From NCBI GenBank assembly GCA_022750155.1, contig JAKIWG010000011.1:1-64000 (forward strand): a DNA stretch of 64,000 nucleotides, written 5' to 3'. Below are positions 1-8,801 of this stretch, one piece after another. The position numbers were made by a program, and so were the translations under genes. The notes below the pieces were generated by a model. That model had not been told where the DNA came from. It saw only the letters and a program-made list of their open reading frames with translations, and ran no database searches. The stretch's first letter is position 1. Each line of letters begins with the position of its first letter. This stretch comes from Thermoplasmata archaeon (GTDB lineage Archaea > Thermoplasmatota > Thermoplasmata > Lutacidiplasmatales > UBA184).

Positions 1-100
1 TCGGCAGGGCCGAGGTGAGGAGAAACGTGATCGTCATCACGCCGATGATAACGGGGATGAGGAGCAGAATTCGCCGGATGATGTAAACCGACATCTTCAT
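1..100 (-). CDS. Peptide/nickel ABC transporter permease, DppB type (N-terminal fragment)
   Basis: Only the first 33 codons lie in the window; the gene runs off the left edge. The start reads MKMSVYIIRRILLLIPV, followed by a hydrophobic helix ending in TSALP. This is the usual opening of DppB/OppB inner-membrane permeases, which form the channel for oligopeptide uptake with DppC and two ATPases. An ATG at 100 is preceded by a GGGGGA stretch, a plausible ribosome site. A substrate-binding protein of the matching family is encoded at 16340-19405, so they could serve one uptake system, although they are not adjacent. The fragment is short, so the family call rests on the N-terminal pattern. Confidence 0.7.
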   Translation of the reverse strand, partial: MKMSVYIIRRILLLIPVIIGVMTITFLLTSALP

Positions 101-162
101 CGGTGCATTCCCCCAAGACACGGTCGGCCACCGCCGCCCGATGTCGTGCGGATTCGGCTCCC

Positions 163-174
163 CCTATATAGAGA
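163..174 (-). promoter_or_regulatory. TATA-like box upstream of the permease gene
   Basis: CTATATAG is an AT-rich island in otherwise GC-rich DNA, about 65 bases upstream of the permease ATG. It is nearly palindromic, so direction is ambiguous, but the only gene starting nearby reads leftward. A transcript starting about 25 bases downstream would have a leader of roughly 40 bases containing the GGGGGA site. Confidence 0.45.
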
Positions 175-230
175 TTTGATGGTTTTCGCCCCTGACTCCG
201 CCGAAGGACCGCCGTGGAGACCCATCGCGC

Positions 231-608
231 TCAGAGGAGCGGCAGTCCCCCTGTGACCCGGTCGACCTCGTTCTCCGGCCCCGGCCCGATGCCCAGGACC
301 GTCTTCGTCCCCGGGGCGACCTCGGTGAACCCGGCGTCCTCGACGAGAACGGTCGCGAGGCCGACGCCGCGGGCGGTCCTTTGGAGCTCGAGCATGGCAT
401 CAAGGGTCGGTGCCACGACGGCGATCTTCTTCTGGCCCCCGGCGAGCCACGCCTCGAGCGTCGGGGCCCGTCGCCGCTCCGCCTCCTGGTAGAGCATGAC
501 CGCGGCGTGCGCGACCTGGACCGCCGCCTTGCCGGCCGTGAGCCGAAGCTCGCCGCGGACCACGAGGACCATTTTGTAGGCGCCGCCGGCCGTTGGCCTA
601 CTGGGCAT
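231..608 (-). CDS. pth2: Peptidyl-tRNA hydrolase, Pth2 family
   Basis: Releases tRNA from peptidyl-tRNAs that drop off the ribosome; this is the archaeal/eukaryotic Pth2 type, unrelated to bacterial Pth. The 125-residue product carries the family pattern YKMVLVVRGELRLTAGKAAV then QVAHAAV near the start, and the late GPGPENEVDRVTG segment matching the Pth2 C-terminus. The ATG at 608 is preferred over the internal ATG at 572 because archaeal homologs also have a few residues before the YK-x-VLVVR strand. The start overlaps the end of the DUF1616 gene by 11 bases, so the two are probably translationally coupled in the srp54 operon. Confidence 0.93.
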   Translation of the reverse strand: MPSRPTAGGAYKMVLVVRGELRLTAGKAAVQVAHAAVMLYQEAERRRAPTLEAWLAGGQKKIAVVAPTLDAMLELQRTARGVGLATVLVEDAGFTEVAPGTKTVLGIGPGPENEVDRVTGGLPLL

Positions 609-1131
609 ACTCCTCCTCACGGGCGGCACCGAGGCGCCGCGCCTCATCCCGTACTCGACCGAGATCGGTCCGCAGCCGGGCCGCCGTCACGTCGTCCGGC
701 GCGACGCGGAGAGCGTGACGAAGCCGCCGCTCCTCCCGGGAGAGGTCCTCGGCTCGCCCGAGCGCCTCGGCCCCGCCGTCCTCCCCGGAGAGCGGTTCGA
801 GCGGTGGGGCCGTCGGGGGCGTCGAGGAAAACGCGCCGCGAGCCCCCGCGGCGACGAGCGCGATCGCGGTGATCGCTGCGAGGCCGACCTCGAGCGTGGG
901 GTCGCCCCACGCGGCGGAGAAGCCGACGGGCGAGTTCAGCAGGCCGAATCCGAGCAGGATCGTGAGCGCGACGCTGAGGACGAGGGAGAGCGTGGCCGTC
1001 TCGACGATCCGGGTGAGCCCCTCCTCCCCACGGAAGCGCCACTCAGGGAACAGCGCGCGGCTCACGCTGAAGCCGGGCAGGACGAAGACAAGAAGGAGCC
1101 CAGCGAAGGCTTCAACGAGCGAGACCGACAT
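598..1131 (-). CDS. DUF1616-like membrane protein
   Basis: A 177-residue protein of unknown function. The N-terminus has a membrane helix followed by VLPGFSVSRALFPE, a pattern typical of DUF1616 proteins, then two more likely membrane segments (residues about 45-65 and 80-100). The last 70 residues are charged and probably cytoplasmic, with a helical, coiled-coil-like stretch. It lies 12 bases after srp54 and overlaps pth2, so it is in a protein-targeting/translation operon. A membrane role connected with protein biogenesis is possible, but nothing in the sequence proves it. Confidence 0.6.
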   Translation of the reverse strand: MSVSLVEAFAGLLLVFVLPGFSVSRALFPEWRFRGEEGLTRIVETATLSLVLSVALTILLGFGLLNSPVGFSAAWGDPTLEVGLAAITAIALVAAGARGAFSSTPPTAPPLEPLSGEDGGAEALGRAEDLSREERRLRHALRVAPDDVTAARLRTDLGRVRDEARRLGAAREEEYAQ

Positions 1132-1143
1132 CGAAGGCTCGGC

Positions 1144-2481
1144 CTAGGCCGGGGGCCCGCCCCCCTTGAACTGGTGCTCGAGGGTGCGTCGGAGCTTCCG
1201 GTTGGAGGCGATGCCGTGCGCGGCCTTCCGGGTGGCGTCATAATAGCGCAGGAGCGCGCGGACCTCCTGCGGCTTCTGTCCGCTGCCTCGTGCGATCCGC
1301 TGGACCCGGTCGGTCTTGATCAGGTGCGGCTCGAGCATCTCCTTCTCGTTCATCGAGTCCAGGATCGCCCGGAACCGACGGAGGCGCGACTGGGTCTCTT
1401 TCATCTGCGCGTCGTCGATCTTCGCCCCGCCCATGGCGGGGAACAACGACATCAGCTTCGAGAACGGGCCCATCTGGCCCAACGACTCGAGCTGCGTCCG
1501 CATGTCCTTGAGCGTGAACTTGCCGGACATCAGATGCTCGGCGGCCTTCTCAGCGCCTTCCTTGTCCGCGAGCTCCTCGAACCTCTCGAGCAGGGTCTGG
1601 ATGTCGCCCATCCCGAGCAGGCGGGAGACGAATCGCGTCGGGTCGAACCGCTCGAGCTCGTCGAGATGCTCCCCCGTCCCGATGAACACGATCGGCGCGC
1701 CGCTGACGGCGACCGCCGAAAGCGCCCCGCCGCCCTTGGCCGAGCCGTCCAACTTCGTCAGGATCACTCCGGTCAGACCCACGGCCTTGTGGAACGCCTC
1801 GGCGCTACGGCCGGCGCTCTGGCCCATCGCCGCGTCCAGGACGAGCAGCACCTCCTCGGGCTGGAAGACCTGCCGGACCCGGGTGAGCTCGGCGATCAGG
1901 TCGGGGTCGATTCCGGAGCGACCGGCCGTGTCGACGATGACCGTGAGGTGGGGGGCGAAATGGGCCATCGCCTCCTGGACGATCACCTCCGCACGGTTCT
2001 CCCCCCGGTGGGCGTAGAAATCGCACCCGACCTTCTTGGCGAGCTGCTCGAGCTGGTCGACGGCGGCCGGCCGGTGCACATCCGCCGCGACGAGGGCGAC
2101 TCGGATCCCCTTCTTCTGGTAGAAGCGCGCGAGCTTGGCGGCCGTGGTCGTCTTCCCCTGCCCGAACAGACCGGCGAGGAGGATCCTCTTCGGTTTGATC
2201 TCGAAGGGGCGTTCCTTACCCAACGTCGAGCGGATCTCCTCATAAATGATCCGGACCAGGAAATCGCGGACGCTGGCGCCCGCGGGAGGTTTCTCCTCCT
2301 TGGCCCGCCGCTTGACGCGCTGCGTCAGGTCGATCGCCAATTGGACGTTGACGTCGGACTGCAGGAGCGCGCGCTGGATGTCCCGGACGACCTCGTTGAT
2401 GAGTGCATCGTCCACCGCCCCGCCCTTGGCGATCCGCTGCAGGACGGCCCGCAGCGACTTTCCCAACGAGTCGAGCACCAT
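1144..2481 (-). CDS. srp54: Signal recognition particle protein SRP54
   Basis: The GTPase of the signal recognition particle; it binds signal sequences on the ribosome and docks with FtsY at the membrane. The 445-residue protein has an N-terminal four-helix domain, the G domain with GLFGQGKTTTAAKLA, DTAGRSG and TKLDGSAKGG, and the C-terminal methionine-rich M domain that binds 7S RNA and signal peptides. An in-frame extension reaches 2607, but ATG 2481 (MVLDSLGKSLRAVL) matches the normal family start, so the longer form is rejected. It is the first gene of a leftward unit with the DUF1616 gene and pth2. No 7S RNA gene was recognised nearby. Confidence 0.97.
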   Translation of the reverse strand: MVLDSLGKSLRAVLQRIAKGGAVDDALINEVVRDIQRALLQSDVNVQLAIDLTQRVKRRAKEEKPPAGASVRDFLVRIIYEEIRSTLGKERPFEIKPKRILLAGLFGQGKTTTAAKLARFYQKKGIRVALVAADVHRPAAVDQLEQLAKKVGCDFYAHRGENRAEVIVQEAMAHFAPHLTVIVDTAGRSGIDPDLIAELTRVRQVFQPEEVLLVLDAAMGQSAGRSAEAFHKAVGLTGVILTKLDGSAKGGGALSAVAVSGAPIVFIGTGEHLDELERFDPTRFVSRLLGMGDIQTLLERFEELADKEGAEKAAEHLMSGKFTLKDMRTQLESLGQMGPFSKLMSLFPAMGGAKIDDAQMKETQSRLRRFRAILDSMNEKEMLEPHLIKTDRVQRIARGSGQKPQEVRALLRYYDATRKAAHGIASNRKLRRTLEHQFKGGGPPA

Positions 2482-2642
2482 CGCAGCACCGGCGGGGGAC
2501 CCGCCCGTCCGCCGGAGGGGCGAGCGCACATTATCTTTGGGGGGTCGTCCTCGAAGCGGGATGAGTCGCCCGGCCGACTGCGTCGTGGAGGCCGGGCATC
2601 GGCCCACCCGCTTATCGGGCCTCCGGGCCTAGCATAGGGTCG
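2482..2642. promoter_or_regulatory. Divergent intergenic region, srp54 / GltD-like gene
   Basis: This 161-base gap separates two outward-facing genes. An AT-rich island at 2530-2539 (cattatcttt) can serve as the leftward TATA box for srp54. A weaker cttatc at 2611-2616 lies about 30 bases before the rightward ATG at 2643, the spacing expected of a leaderless archaeal gene. Confidence 0.45.
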
Positions 2643-4106
2643 ATGGCGAGCGTAGCCCCGACCCCTCCGGCGGCGAAGCCCCCTCCCCCGAAGCTCAACC
2701 CGGTGAGGGTCCAAATCCCGGAGGAGTCCGTGCCGGATCGGACGCAGGACTTCCGAGAGGTGCTGCATGCCTACTCGAAGGAGGACGCCGTCCTCGAGGC
2801 GAAGCGATGCATCCAGTGCCGGCGGCCCTGGTGCGTCGAGGCGTGCCCGATCAGCCAGGACTGCCGGGAGTACATCACCCTCCTCGCGGTCCGCGATTTC
2901 GACGGCGCCGCCCGCGTGACCCTGCAGGACAACCCCCTCTCCACGTCCCTCTGCAAGGTCTGCTACCACTACTGCGAGGATTCCTGCGTCGTCAAGAAGA
3001 AGGGCGTTCCGATCGCGATCCGCCAGCTCAAGCGCGCGGCCCTCGAGCTGGGAAACAGCGACCTGGCCTACGTCCCGTCCAAGCCCCGGGGCCAGCGCGT
3101 GGCGGTCGTCGGCGGCGGCCCCGCCGGCCTCCAGGCCGCTTGGGAGCTCGGCCTCCGGGGATACGGCGTCACTGTGTTCGAACAGGAGCCGGTGGTGGGG
3201 GGCCTGATGCAGACGATTCCCGGTTACCGGATGACCGACGCCGACGTGCAGACCGACCGGGCCCGGTTCCGCGACCTCGACGTCACCTTTCTGACCGACC
3301 ATCGGGTCGGACCGGAGTTCCCTCCCGAGCAGTTGCTCGAACAGGGGTACCAGGCGGTTTTCCTTTCCATCGGCACCTCCACCCACCGGGTGCTGGGGAT
3401 CCCGGGGGAAGAGCTCCCGGGCGTCGTCCCGGCCCTTCAGTTGCTCAAGCGGATCAACCGGGGCGAGACCGTCAGGATCGGAGAGCGGGTGGTGGTCGTC
3501 GGGGGAGGCGACGTCGCCATGGACTCGGTCCGCAGCGCCCTCCGACTATGTCACGGCCGGCCGGTCACGCTCGTGTACCGGCGGAGCCGGCCGGAGATGC
3601 CCGCGGACCCGGAGGAGATCCACGGAGCCGAGCAGGAGGGAATCCGATTCCTCTTCCAGAAGGCCCCCGTGCGAATCGTGGGGGCGGGTCACGTAGAGGG
3701 ACTGGTCGTCCAGTCCGTAGAGCTCGGCGCTCCGGACGCGGGGGGTCGCCGGACCCCGGTCAACGTCCCCGGGTCGGAGGAGACCCTCCCGTGCGATACC
3801 GTGATCGTCGCCGTCGGGCAGAAGGCCGACTTGACCGGGTTCGGGTTGGAACTCGACCTGCGGATCGCTCCGCAGGGCTGGCCGGAGGGGAAGGGAGAGC
3901 GATTCGCGACGGCGACCCCCGGCGTGTTCGCAGCCGGGGGCCGGTCGGTCGTCTACGCCATGGGGAACGCCATCGAGGCCGCCGCGGGGATCGACCGGTA
4001 CCTGTGCGGGCTGCGGGGGGAGACCCCGCAACCTCGGCCCGATGCGTTCGGCGCTGCGACATCCTATCACCTCCCCGCCGGCTACACGACCCCCATTCGT
4101 ACCTGA
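2643..4106 (+). CDS. NAD(P)H-dependent glutamate synthase small-subunit-like flavoprotein
   Basis: An FAD/NAD(P)H oxidoreductase of the GltD/SudA/NfnB group, 487 residues. The first 130 residues form the Fer4_20 domain with cysteine groups CIQCRRPWCVEACP and CKVCYHYCEDSC for iron-sulfur clusters. An FAD Rossmann motif VAVVGGGPAGLQAA starts near residue 152 and a second dinucleotide motif VVVVGGGDVAMDS near residue 284. The large glutamate synthase subunit is absent here. The protein could therefore be GltB's partner, a sulfide dehydrogenase subunit, or half of an Nfn-type transhydrogenase; sequence alone does not decide. It stands alone, with a divergent promoter shared with srp54. Confidence 0.85.
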   Translation: MASVAPTPPAAKPPPPKLNPVRVQIPEESVPDRTQDFREVLHAYSKEDAVLEAKRCIQCRRPWCVEACPISQDCREYITLLAVRDFDGAARVTLQDNPLSTSLCKVCYHYCEDSCVVKKKGVPIAIRQLKRAALELGNSDLAYVPSKPRGQRVAVVGGGPAGLQAAWELGLRGYGVTVFEQEPVVGGLMQTIPGYRMTDADVQTDRARFRDLDVTFLTDHRVGPEFPPEQLLEQGYQAVFLSIGTSTHRVLGIPGEELPGVVPALQLLKRINRGETVRIGERVVVVGGGDVAMDSVRSALRLCHGRPVTLVYRRSRPEMPADPEEIHGAEQEGIRFLFQKAPVRIVGAGHVEGLVVQSVELGAPDAGGRRTPVNVPGSEETLPCDTVIVAVGQKADLTGFGLELDLRIAPQGWPEGKGERFATATPGVFAAGGRSVVYAMGNAIEAAAGIDRYLCGLRGETPQPRPDAFGAATSYHLPAGYTTPIRT

Positions 4107-4224
4107 CATGGATCCGCCCGCGCGGGGAGTTCGGCGCGAGGGCTCGGTTCCCGGCACTCGGCGCCGTCCGGGCGCCTCCGACAAGTATGTTAGCCCCCGA
4201 CCGCCCATCCCTCGCAGGGAGACC

Positions 4225-6792
4225 GTGCGAAGGCTAGTTCGACGGGTGGGGTGGACCGTGGGTGCGCTCGTCGTGCTCCTCCTCGCCCTCCCGTCGCCCA
4301 TCGGAGCGATGCCGACCTCCGGAGCTCACGCCTCCGCCCACGGCTCCGTCCGCACGGTCCCCTCGACGGGCCTCCTCCCGGCGGGATGGAGCGCCCCCTG
4401 GGCGCAGCGGGTGGGGTACGACTCCACGATGAATGGCCACGTCCAGCACCTCGTCGCGACTTCAGGCCCCGTGACCGTCTCGATCACCCTGCGGCCTCGT
4501 GACGCGTCGTACTTTGCCGCCCCGACTCCCGGGAGCAATCCCCTCTCCCTGGCCCAGATCGCCGACAAGTTCGGCGTATCGTCGGGGCAGTATCTGGCCT
4601 TGGAACAGTACTTCACCGGAGAAGGCCTGACGGTCCTCCACGAGTGGCCGAATCGCATGAGCCTGACCGTCACCGGTCCGGCGTACGATGTCGGCCGGGC
4701 GTTCGGGACCTCGCTGTACTCCGGAGTCTGGCAGGGTCGGAGCGTCCGGATCGCCTCCTCCGTCCCCACGCTCCCCTCCGCCTTCGCCCCGGAGGTCGCT
4801 GCCGTCTCGGGGCTCTCTGACGGGTTCACCTCCTTCTCGCTTCCGTTCGCTCCGGCCGGGCCCGTTCCGGGACCTCTGGCGGGGCGCACGACGCGCTTCA
4901 TCACCCCCGTCGAGCTGCACGTGGCGTACAACCTCGACGGGCTCTACAATTCGAGCGGCACGAGTCACTGGGCGAGCGGAGTGGGGATCGCCCTACTCCT
5001 CTGGGGAGAGGGGTACGCGCCCTCCGACCTGCAGTCGTTCTACGGGAGCTACTATCCGTCGGAGTTCCCTGGCGTCCGTTTCGCTCCGTACCCGATAGAC
5101 GGGGCGCCGCTCCCGTCGTCAAGCGCCGCCGCCGACCCGAGCGGCGCGACGCAGGAGCTCACCCTCGACATGGAGTGGTCCGGCTCGGAGGCTCCCGGCG
5201 CGACGCTGGACGCCGTGTATGCTCCGGACGGGCCGGCGTCGAACGGCTACTCGCCCTCCGATGCGGCGATGGAGGACGCCGTGAACAAGGCCGTCCAGCA
5301 GATCTCCGGGGTCCAGGTCGTCTCGATGTCGTTCGGGACCCAGGACGGGTCGGACGTGAGCTTCCAGGTGGCGTTCTCCTCGGCCTTTGCCACGGCCGCC
5401 CAGCAGGGGATCACCGTGCTCGCCGCCTCGGGCGACAACTCCGGTCTCGCCCATGCCAACTGCTCGGGGAACGTCGACCCCCAGTTCCCCGCGTCCTCCC
5501 CCCAGGTCGTGGCGGTCGGGGGGACCGCCCTGACCCTCGCCCTCGACCCGTTCGGGGCGGTCACCGGGATCGACAGTGAGCCGGCGTGGAACGGCTCGGG
5601 CGGCGGCTATTCCAACCAGTACTCCGCCCCGTCCTGGCAGGAGGTCGGCAGCGCCGCGGGGCCGGTCCGGGCCGCGGCCGCCCGAGGGATCCCGGACGTC
5701 GCGGGACCGTCCGCGGACAACTTCTTCTTCTTCAACGGGGCGACCGCGGCGGGCAAGGGGACGAGCTTCGCCACCCCCATGTGGGCGGGGATGATCGCGG
5801 AGATGGACGCGGTGCGGGGGCATCCGTTCGGCTTCCTCCCCCCTCGGCTCTATACCATCGGGGCCGGAGAGGAGAACCACACGACGGCGCTCGGGCTCGT
5901 CGACATCACGAGCGGCTCGACCTGCCTCGGTCCCGCGACCACCGGATGGGACACCGCGACCGGCTGGGGCTCCCCCCGGGCGTTCCTCCTCTACGAGGAC
6001 CTGGTGTCGACGTACGTCACCGAGGCTCTCTCGACCTCTTCGCCGAACGTCGCGCCCGGCGGATCGTTCACGGCGACGGTCCACGTCGCGAACCTGACGA
6101 ACGCCGCACCCCTCGCCAGCGTCCTCGTCCAGTTCGCGCTCTCCTCGGACGGGCAGGTGGGCCTGTGCTCCGGGGTCCTGGAGAGCCAATCGGCGACGAC
6201 GGACCCCCGGGGCGACGCTTCGGTGGGACTGGCCGTCCCCAGCTGCTACTTCGGGTCCAAGGTCGTACTGACGGCGACGATCGCTTCGCGCGGGTACTTC
6301 GCGACGAACACCACCACCCTCGACGTCAACCTGCTCGGACTCGCCGGATTCCTGGCGGTCATCCAGGTGTTCCCCTACAACGTGGTCGCATTCGGCCTCA
6401 TCATCATCGCCGCGGTGCTCTTGGCCTGGCAGCTCGGCGAGTGGCGGCACCGCCGCCAGCAGACGCGGGACGGTCGTTCCGGAATGCGTCGTGGCCCCGG
6501 CCCGGGATCTTCCGGCACCCCGCCCCCACCGCCGCCACCGTCCGAGCCGTCCCCCACCTCGGCCGGGGTGACTCCGTCCGCGGCGGGGCTCGGTTCGGGC
6601 AATGCAATCCCCCCTGAGGCTGGGGGGCTCGGGAGCCCTCCGGTCTCCGGCGTGCCGGCTCACGTGCTCGACCCGCCCGTGCCCCGCGCGCCCGGCCCAT
6701 CGAGCCAGGGGCTTCCACACTGTTCGTCCTGTGGCAGGGCGGTGGGGTTCGTCGCGACGGTTTGCCCGGGGTGCGGCGCATCGCTGGCCTGA
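4225..6792 (+). CDS. Membrane-anchored S53 (sedolisin/kumamolisin) peptidase with zinc-ribbon tail
   Basis: An acid-type serine-carboxyl protease, 855 residues from GTG 4225. A signal/anchor helix (about 10-30) is followed by a pro-kumamolisin propeptide to about residue 215. The S53 catalytic domain has the Glu/Asp pair in GATQELTLDMEW (E311, D315), the oxyanion Asp in SGDNSG (D404) and the nucleophile in GKGTSFATP (S514). A beta-rich domain follows, then a membrane helix near 715-740, a proline-rich linker, and a C-terminal ribbon CSSCG-x8-CPGCG. The catalytic part should face outside and the ribbon inside. An ATG at 4108 would give a longer N-terminus, but GTG 4225 directly precedes the signal sequence and follows AGGGAG. 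Confidence 0.88.
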   Translation: MRRLVRRVGWTVGALVVLLLALPSPIGAMPTSGAHASAHGSVRTVPSTGLLPAGWSAPWAQRVGYDSTMNGHVQHLVATSGPVTVSITLRPRDASYFAAPTPGSNPLSLAQIADKFGVSSGQYLALEQYFTGEGLTVLHEWPNRMSLTVTGPAYDVGRAFGTSLYSGVWQGRSVRIASSVPTLPSAFAPEVAAVSGLSDGFTSFSLPFAPAGPVPGPLAGRTTRFITPVELHVAYNLDGLYNSSGTSHWASGVGIALLLWGEGYAPSDLQSFYGSYYPSEFPGVRFAPYPIDGAPLPSSSAAADPSGATQELTLDMEWSGSEAPGATLDAVYAPDGPASNGYSPSDAAMEDAVNKAVQQISGVQVVSMSFGTQDGSDVSFQVAFSSAFATAAQQGITVLAASGDNSGLAHANCSGNVDPQFPASSPQVVAVGGTALTLALDPFGAVTGIDSEPAWNGSGGGYSNQYSAPSWQEVGSAAGPVRAAAARGIPDVAGPSADNFFFFNGATAAGKGTSFATPMWAGMIAEMDAVRGHPFGFLPPRLYTIGAGEENHTTALGLVDITSGSTCLGPATTGWDTATGWGSPRAFLLYEDLVSTYVTEALSTSSPNVAPGGSFTATVHVANLTNAAPLASVLVQFALSSDGQVGLCSGVLESQSATTDPRGDASVGLAVPSCYFGSKVVLTATIASRGYFATNTTTLDVNLLGLAGFLAVIQVFPYNVVAFGLIIIAAVLLAWQLGEWRHRRQQTRDGRSGMRRGPGPGSSGTPPPPPPPSEPSPTSAGVTPSAAGLGSGNAIPPEAGGLGSPPVSGVPAHVLDPPVPRAPGPSSQGLPHCSSCGRAVGFVATVCPGCGASLA

Positions 6793-6921
6793 TCCGCGGG
6801 ATGACTCTGAGTCGACTGGCCACTCGGGCTGGGGGAGTACGACCCGCTGTGGGCGGGGGACAACCCGGAGCTCCCCATCTCCCGAGAGTTGGGCCTCGAT
6901 CGACCCCGGAATTGAGGCAGG

Positions 6922-7170
6922 CTATCCCTGCGAGGGTCCCTTTGGGGTTGCCCGGAAGGCATGGACCAATACGATCACCGTCGCCATGAGGCTCGCCGTT
7001 CGAAGGGCGCTCCACAAGATTGCCGACCACACTGGAAGGGGCCCGCCAAATCCCGGCACCCCGTAGAACCCGCCGGCGATTGTCGCGGCGAACGCGATGC
7101 AAAGCGCGACCCCCCAATGCCAACTCGGTGATCCCAGCCACCGGTGATGTGAAGCCCGGCTGAATGCCAT
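6922..7170 (-). CDS. Small two-helix membrane protein, unknown function
   Basis: An 82-residue protein with two likely membrane helices (about residues 19-40 and 48-70) joined by a glycine/proline-rich loop (GVPGFGGPLP). No family recognised. It starts at ATG 7170, with a ggttag TATA-like sequence 10-20 bases upstream on its strand. GC content here is visibly lower than in flanking genes, which could mean recent acquisition or weak constraint. The coding call rests on hydrophobicity and an intact frame. Confidence 0.45.
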   Translation of the reverse strand: MAFSRASHHRWLGSPSWHWGVALCIAFAATIAGGFYGVPGFGGPLPVWSAILWSALRTASLMATVIVLVHAFRATPKGPSQG

Positions 7171-7263
7171 CGATCGGGGTCTAACCGTAGGACTACGAAA
7201 GGTTCGGGGCGGAGACGCTACCGTTTTCTCCGTTCGCCGTTCCCTGCCGACCAGGGGTCCCCC

Positions 7264-7899
7264 TTGAGCGACCCCAGCGGGAGCCCGGGTAGGCTGGATC
7301 CGAAGACGCGGTCGCTTCGAGCCTTCGATCTACGCCCTGCGTACGATTGGATGCCCCGTTCACTGAGACCACTTCGAGGGCCTATACGTTGGGTACCCCT
7401 CGGGCTCTGTCTTGTTCTTGCGGTATTCGGCCCGATCCTCGCTCTCCTCACCGAACGGGGAGTCCCACTAGCTCATTGGTCAGCCCAGGGTTACTTCGAC
7501 GCCCTGGCAGCCCCCCTCGGATTAGGCGGGGCCGCGTTCTACCGGTGGACTCAGAGTCGGATCCGGGTAGCAGACCTCCTCGAAATCTCCGCGGATGGGA
7601 TTTCGGTCACCTACTCGGACCTCGCGACCGTGAGAATATTGTGGACCGATCCAGCGCTCAGAGCGGAGATCGACGAGGTCTCGGGGCTAAAGATCGCCCC
7701 CGGACGCGTGGTGACCGGACTTTGGGCACCGGGATGGGTCACGCCAGCGCTCCTCACCGTGGACGCGAATCATGCCATCCTTTCCGAGGCGGGGCGGCAG
7801 GGATTGGCCATTGGGCACGAGCGAGAGGAGCACGGAGGGATCTCCAAAGCCAGAACCACGATAGGACCCAAGGCGGAGCTCGGAGGACCCCGCGAGTAG
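7264..7899 (+). CDS. Hypothetical two-helix membrane protein
   Basis: Up to 211 residues starting at TTG 7264; ATG 7351 is an alternative that begins just before the first helix. Two hydrophobic segments (about residues 44-62 and 78-95) are followed by a soluble domain containing LEISADGISVTYSDLA and a KIAPGRVVTGLW strand, resembling membrane proteins with a small cytoplasmic beta domain. No family recognised. Codon use is less GC-biased than neighbouring genes, as in the small gene at 6922-7170, and the two may belong to one accessory patch between the peptidase and the arginine cluster. Confidence 0.5.
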   Translation: MSDPSGSPGRLDPKTRSLRAFDLRPAYDWMPRSLRPLRGPIRWVPLGLCLVLAVFGPILALLTERGVPLAHWSAQGYFDALAAPLGLGGAAFYRWTQSRIRVADLLEISADGISVTYSDLATVRILWTDPALRAEIDEVSGLKIAPGRVVTGLWAPGWVTPALLTVDANHAILSEAGRQGLAIGHEREEHGGISKARTTIGPKAELGGPRE

Positions 7900-8008
7900 G
7901 ACGCTCCTATCTCCATGGCTTAGCGCTCTAAGGTGGGGCCAGCCCACCGGGCCGCTGGCGCACCCCCGGGCGCAGGTTCATGAAGGGGAAGCCGGTCGAC
8001 GGCCCACC

Positions 8009-8719
8009 GTGAACCGGAGCAAACCGGCGGGGCCCTCGGTGGCCGACGTCACCCGCGCCTACATCGAAGAACATCCGAGCATCCGCGAGGCGCTCTCCGA
8101 GGAGCTGCTCAACTACACCGCGCTCGCGCGCAAGATCCAGGCCGAGCGCGGGGTCCGAAACGAGGAGGCCGTCACGATCGCCTGCCGACGCTACGAGCGG
8201 GGCCTCCGGACCGAGACCCCGGAGCTCCGGGCGATTCGCTCGATCCTGCACCGGAGCCGGCTCCAGGTGCATTCGCGCGTCGCCATCGTCCGGTTCCAGG
8301 ACGACTGGGAGATCCTCGACCGGCTCCTGCAGATCGGCCGGGCCACTCTCCCGGACCGGACCCACCGCCAGATGTTCCAACTGTTCCAGGGAACGGTGGC
8401 GCTCACCCTCCTGTGCGAGGAGGATTACCTCGGCACCGTACTGCCGGAGATCCCGGCGCGCCTTCGACTGGCGGTCGAGCGGGGGCTGGCGACGCTCGCG
8501 TTCCGCTCCCACCCGCAGGTCGCCGATACGCCGGGCGTTCTCGCCCACATGGCGGACGCGCTGTTCCGCCGTGGCATCAACTGTCTCGAGACCGTGAGCG
8601 TGCACACGGACTCGATCTTCGTCTTCCGCGACGCGGACGTGATCCCGGCGTACCAGGTCCTCTCCGACCTGTTTCCGGCGAGCGCGGCGGACGCCGACGT
8701 GGCCGCCAAAGTCGCGTAG
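8009..8719 (+). CDS. ACT-domain protein, likely amino-acid sensor (paralog 1)
   Basis: A 236-residue protein from GTG 8009. An N-terminal helical domain of about 70 residues (YIEEHPSIREAL, NYTALARKIQ) precedes two ACT-like regulatory segments (about 90-150 and 160-225); the second contains DTPGVLAHMADALFRRGIN, a typical ACT ligand-binding loop. ACT domains bind amino acids and control enzymes or regulators. No catalytic domain is attached, so a regulatory role is inferred. It is the gene immediately before argC (82 bases), and a clear paralog sits on the far side of the arg cluster at 15318-16013. That bracketing suggests a link to arginine or related amino-acid sensing, not shown directly. 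Confidence 0.75.
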   Translation: MNRSKPAGPSVADVTRAYIEEHPSIREALSEELLNYTALARKIQAERGVRNEEAVTIACRRYERGLRTETPELRAIRSILHRSRLQVHSRVAIVRFQDDWEILDRLLQIGRATLPDRTHRQMFQLFQGTVALTLLCEEDYLGTVLPEIPARLRLAVERGLATLAFRSHPQVADTPGVLAHMADALFRRGINCLETVSVHTDSIFVFRDADVIPAYQVLSDLFPASAADADVAAKVA

Positions 8720-8801
8720 CCAACAGTCCGACGGCGCGACGACCCTGCGGGGACACGATTCTCTTGAGGGAGAACCCCGTCCGTCACCCTACCGAACCCT
8801 G

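Noticed and set aside
2482-2607. Longer N-terminus for SRP54 starting at 2607
   Set aside because: The extra 42 residues are Arg/Pro-rich and have no counterpart in SRP54 proteins; the family start matches ATG 2481.
715-2637. A 640-codon plus-strand frame
   Set aside because: Shadow of srp54 and the DUF1616 gene on the other strand; its translation has no recognisable domain.
5119-6720. A 533-codon minus-strand frame inside the S53 peptidase gene
   Set aside because: The composition is Arg/Gly/Pro-rich and lacks motifs, whereas the plus strand has an intact catalytic triad.
6793-7263. Possible mobile-element insertion because of lower GC
   Set aside because: No terminal inverted repeats, target duplications or transposase frame could be seen, only small membrane-protein frames.
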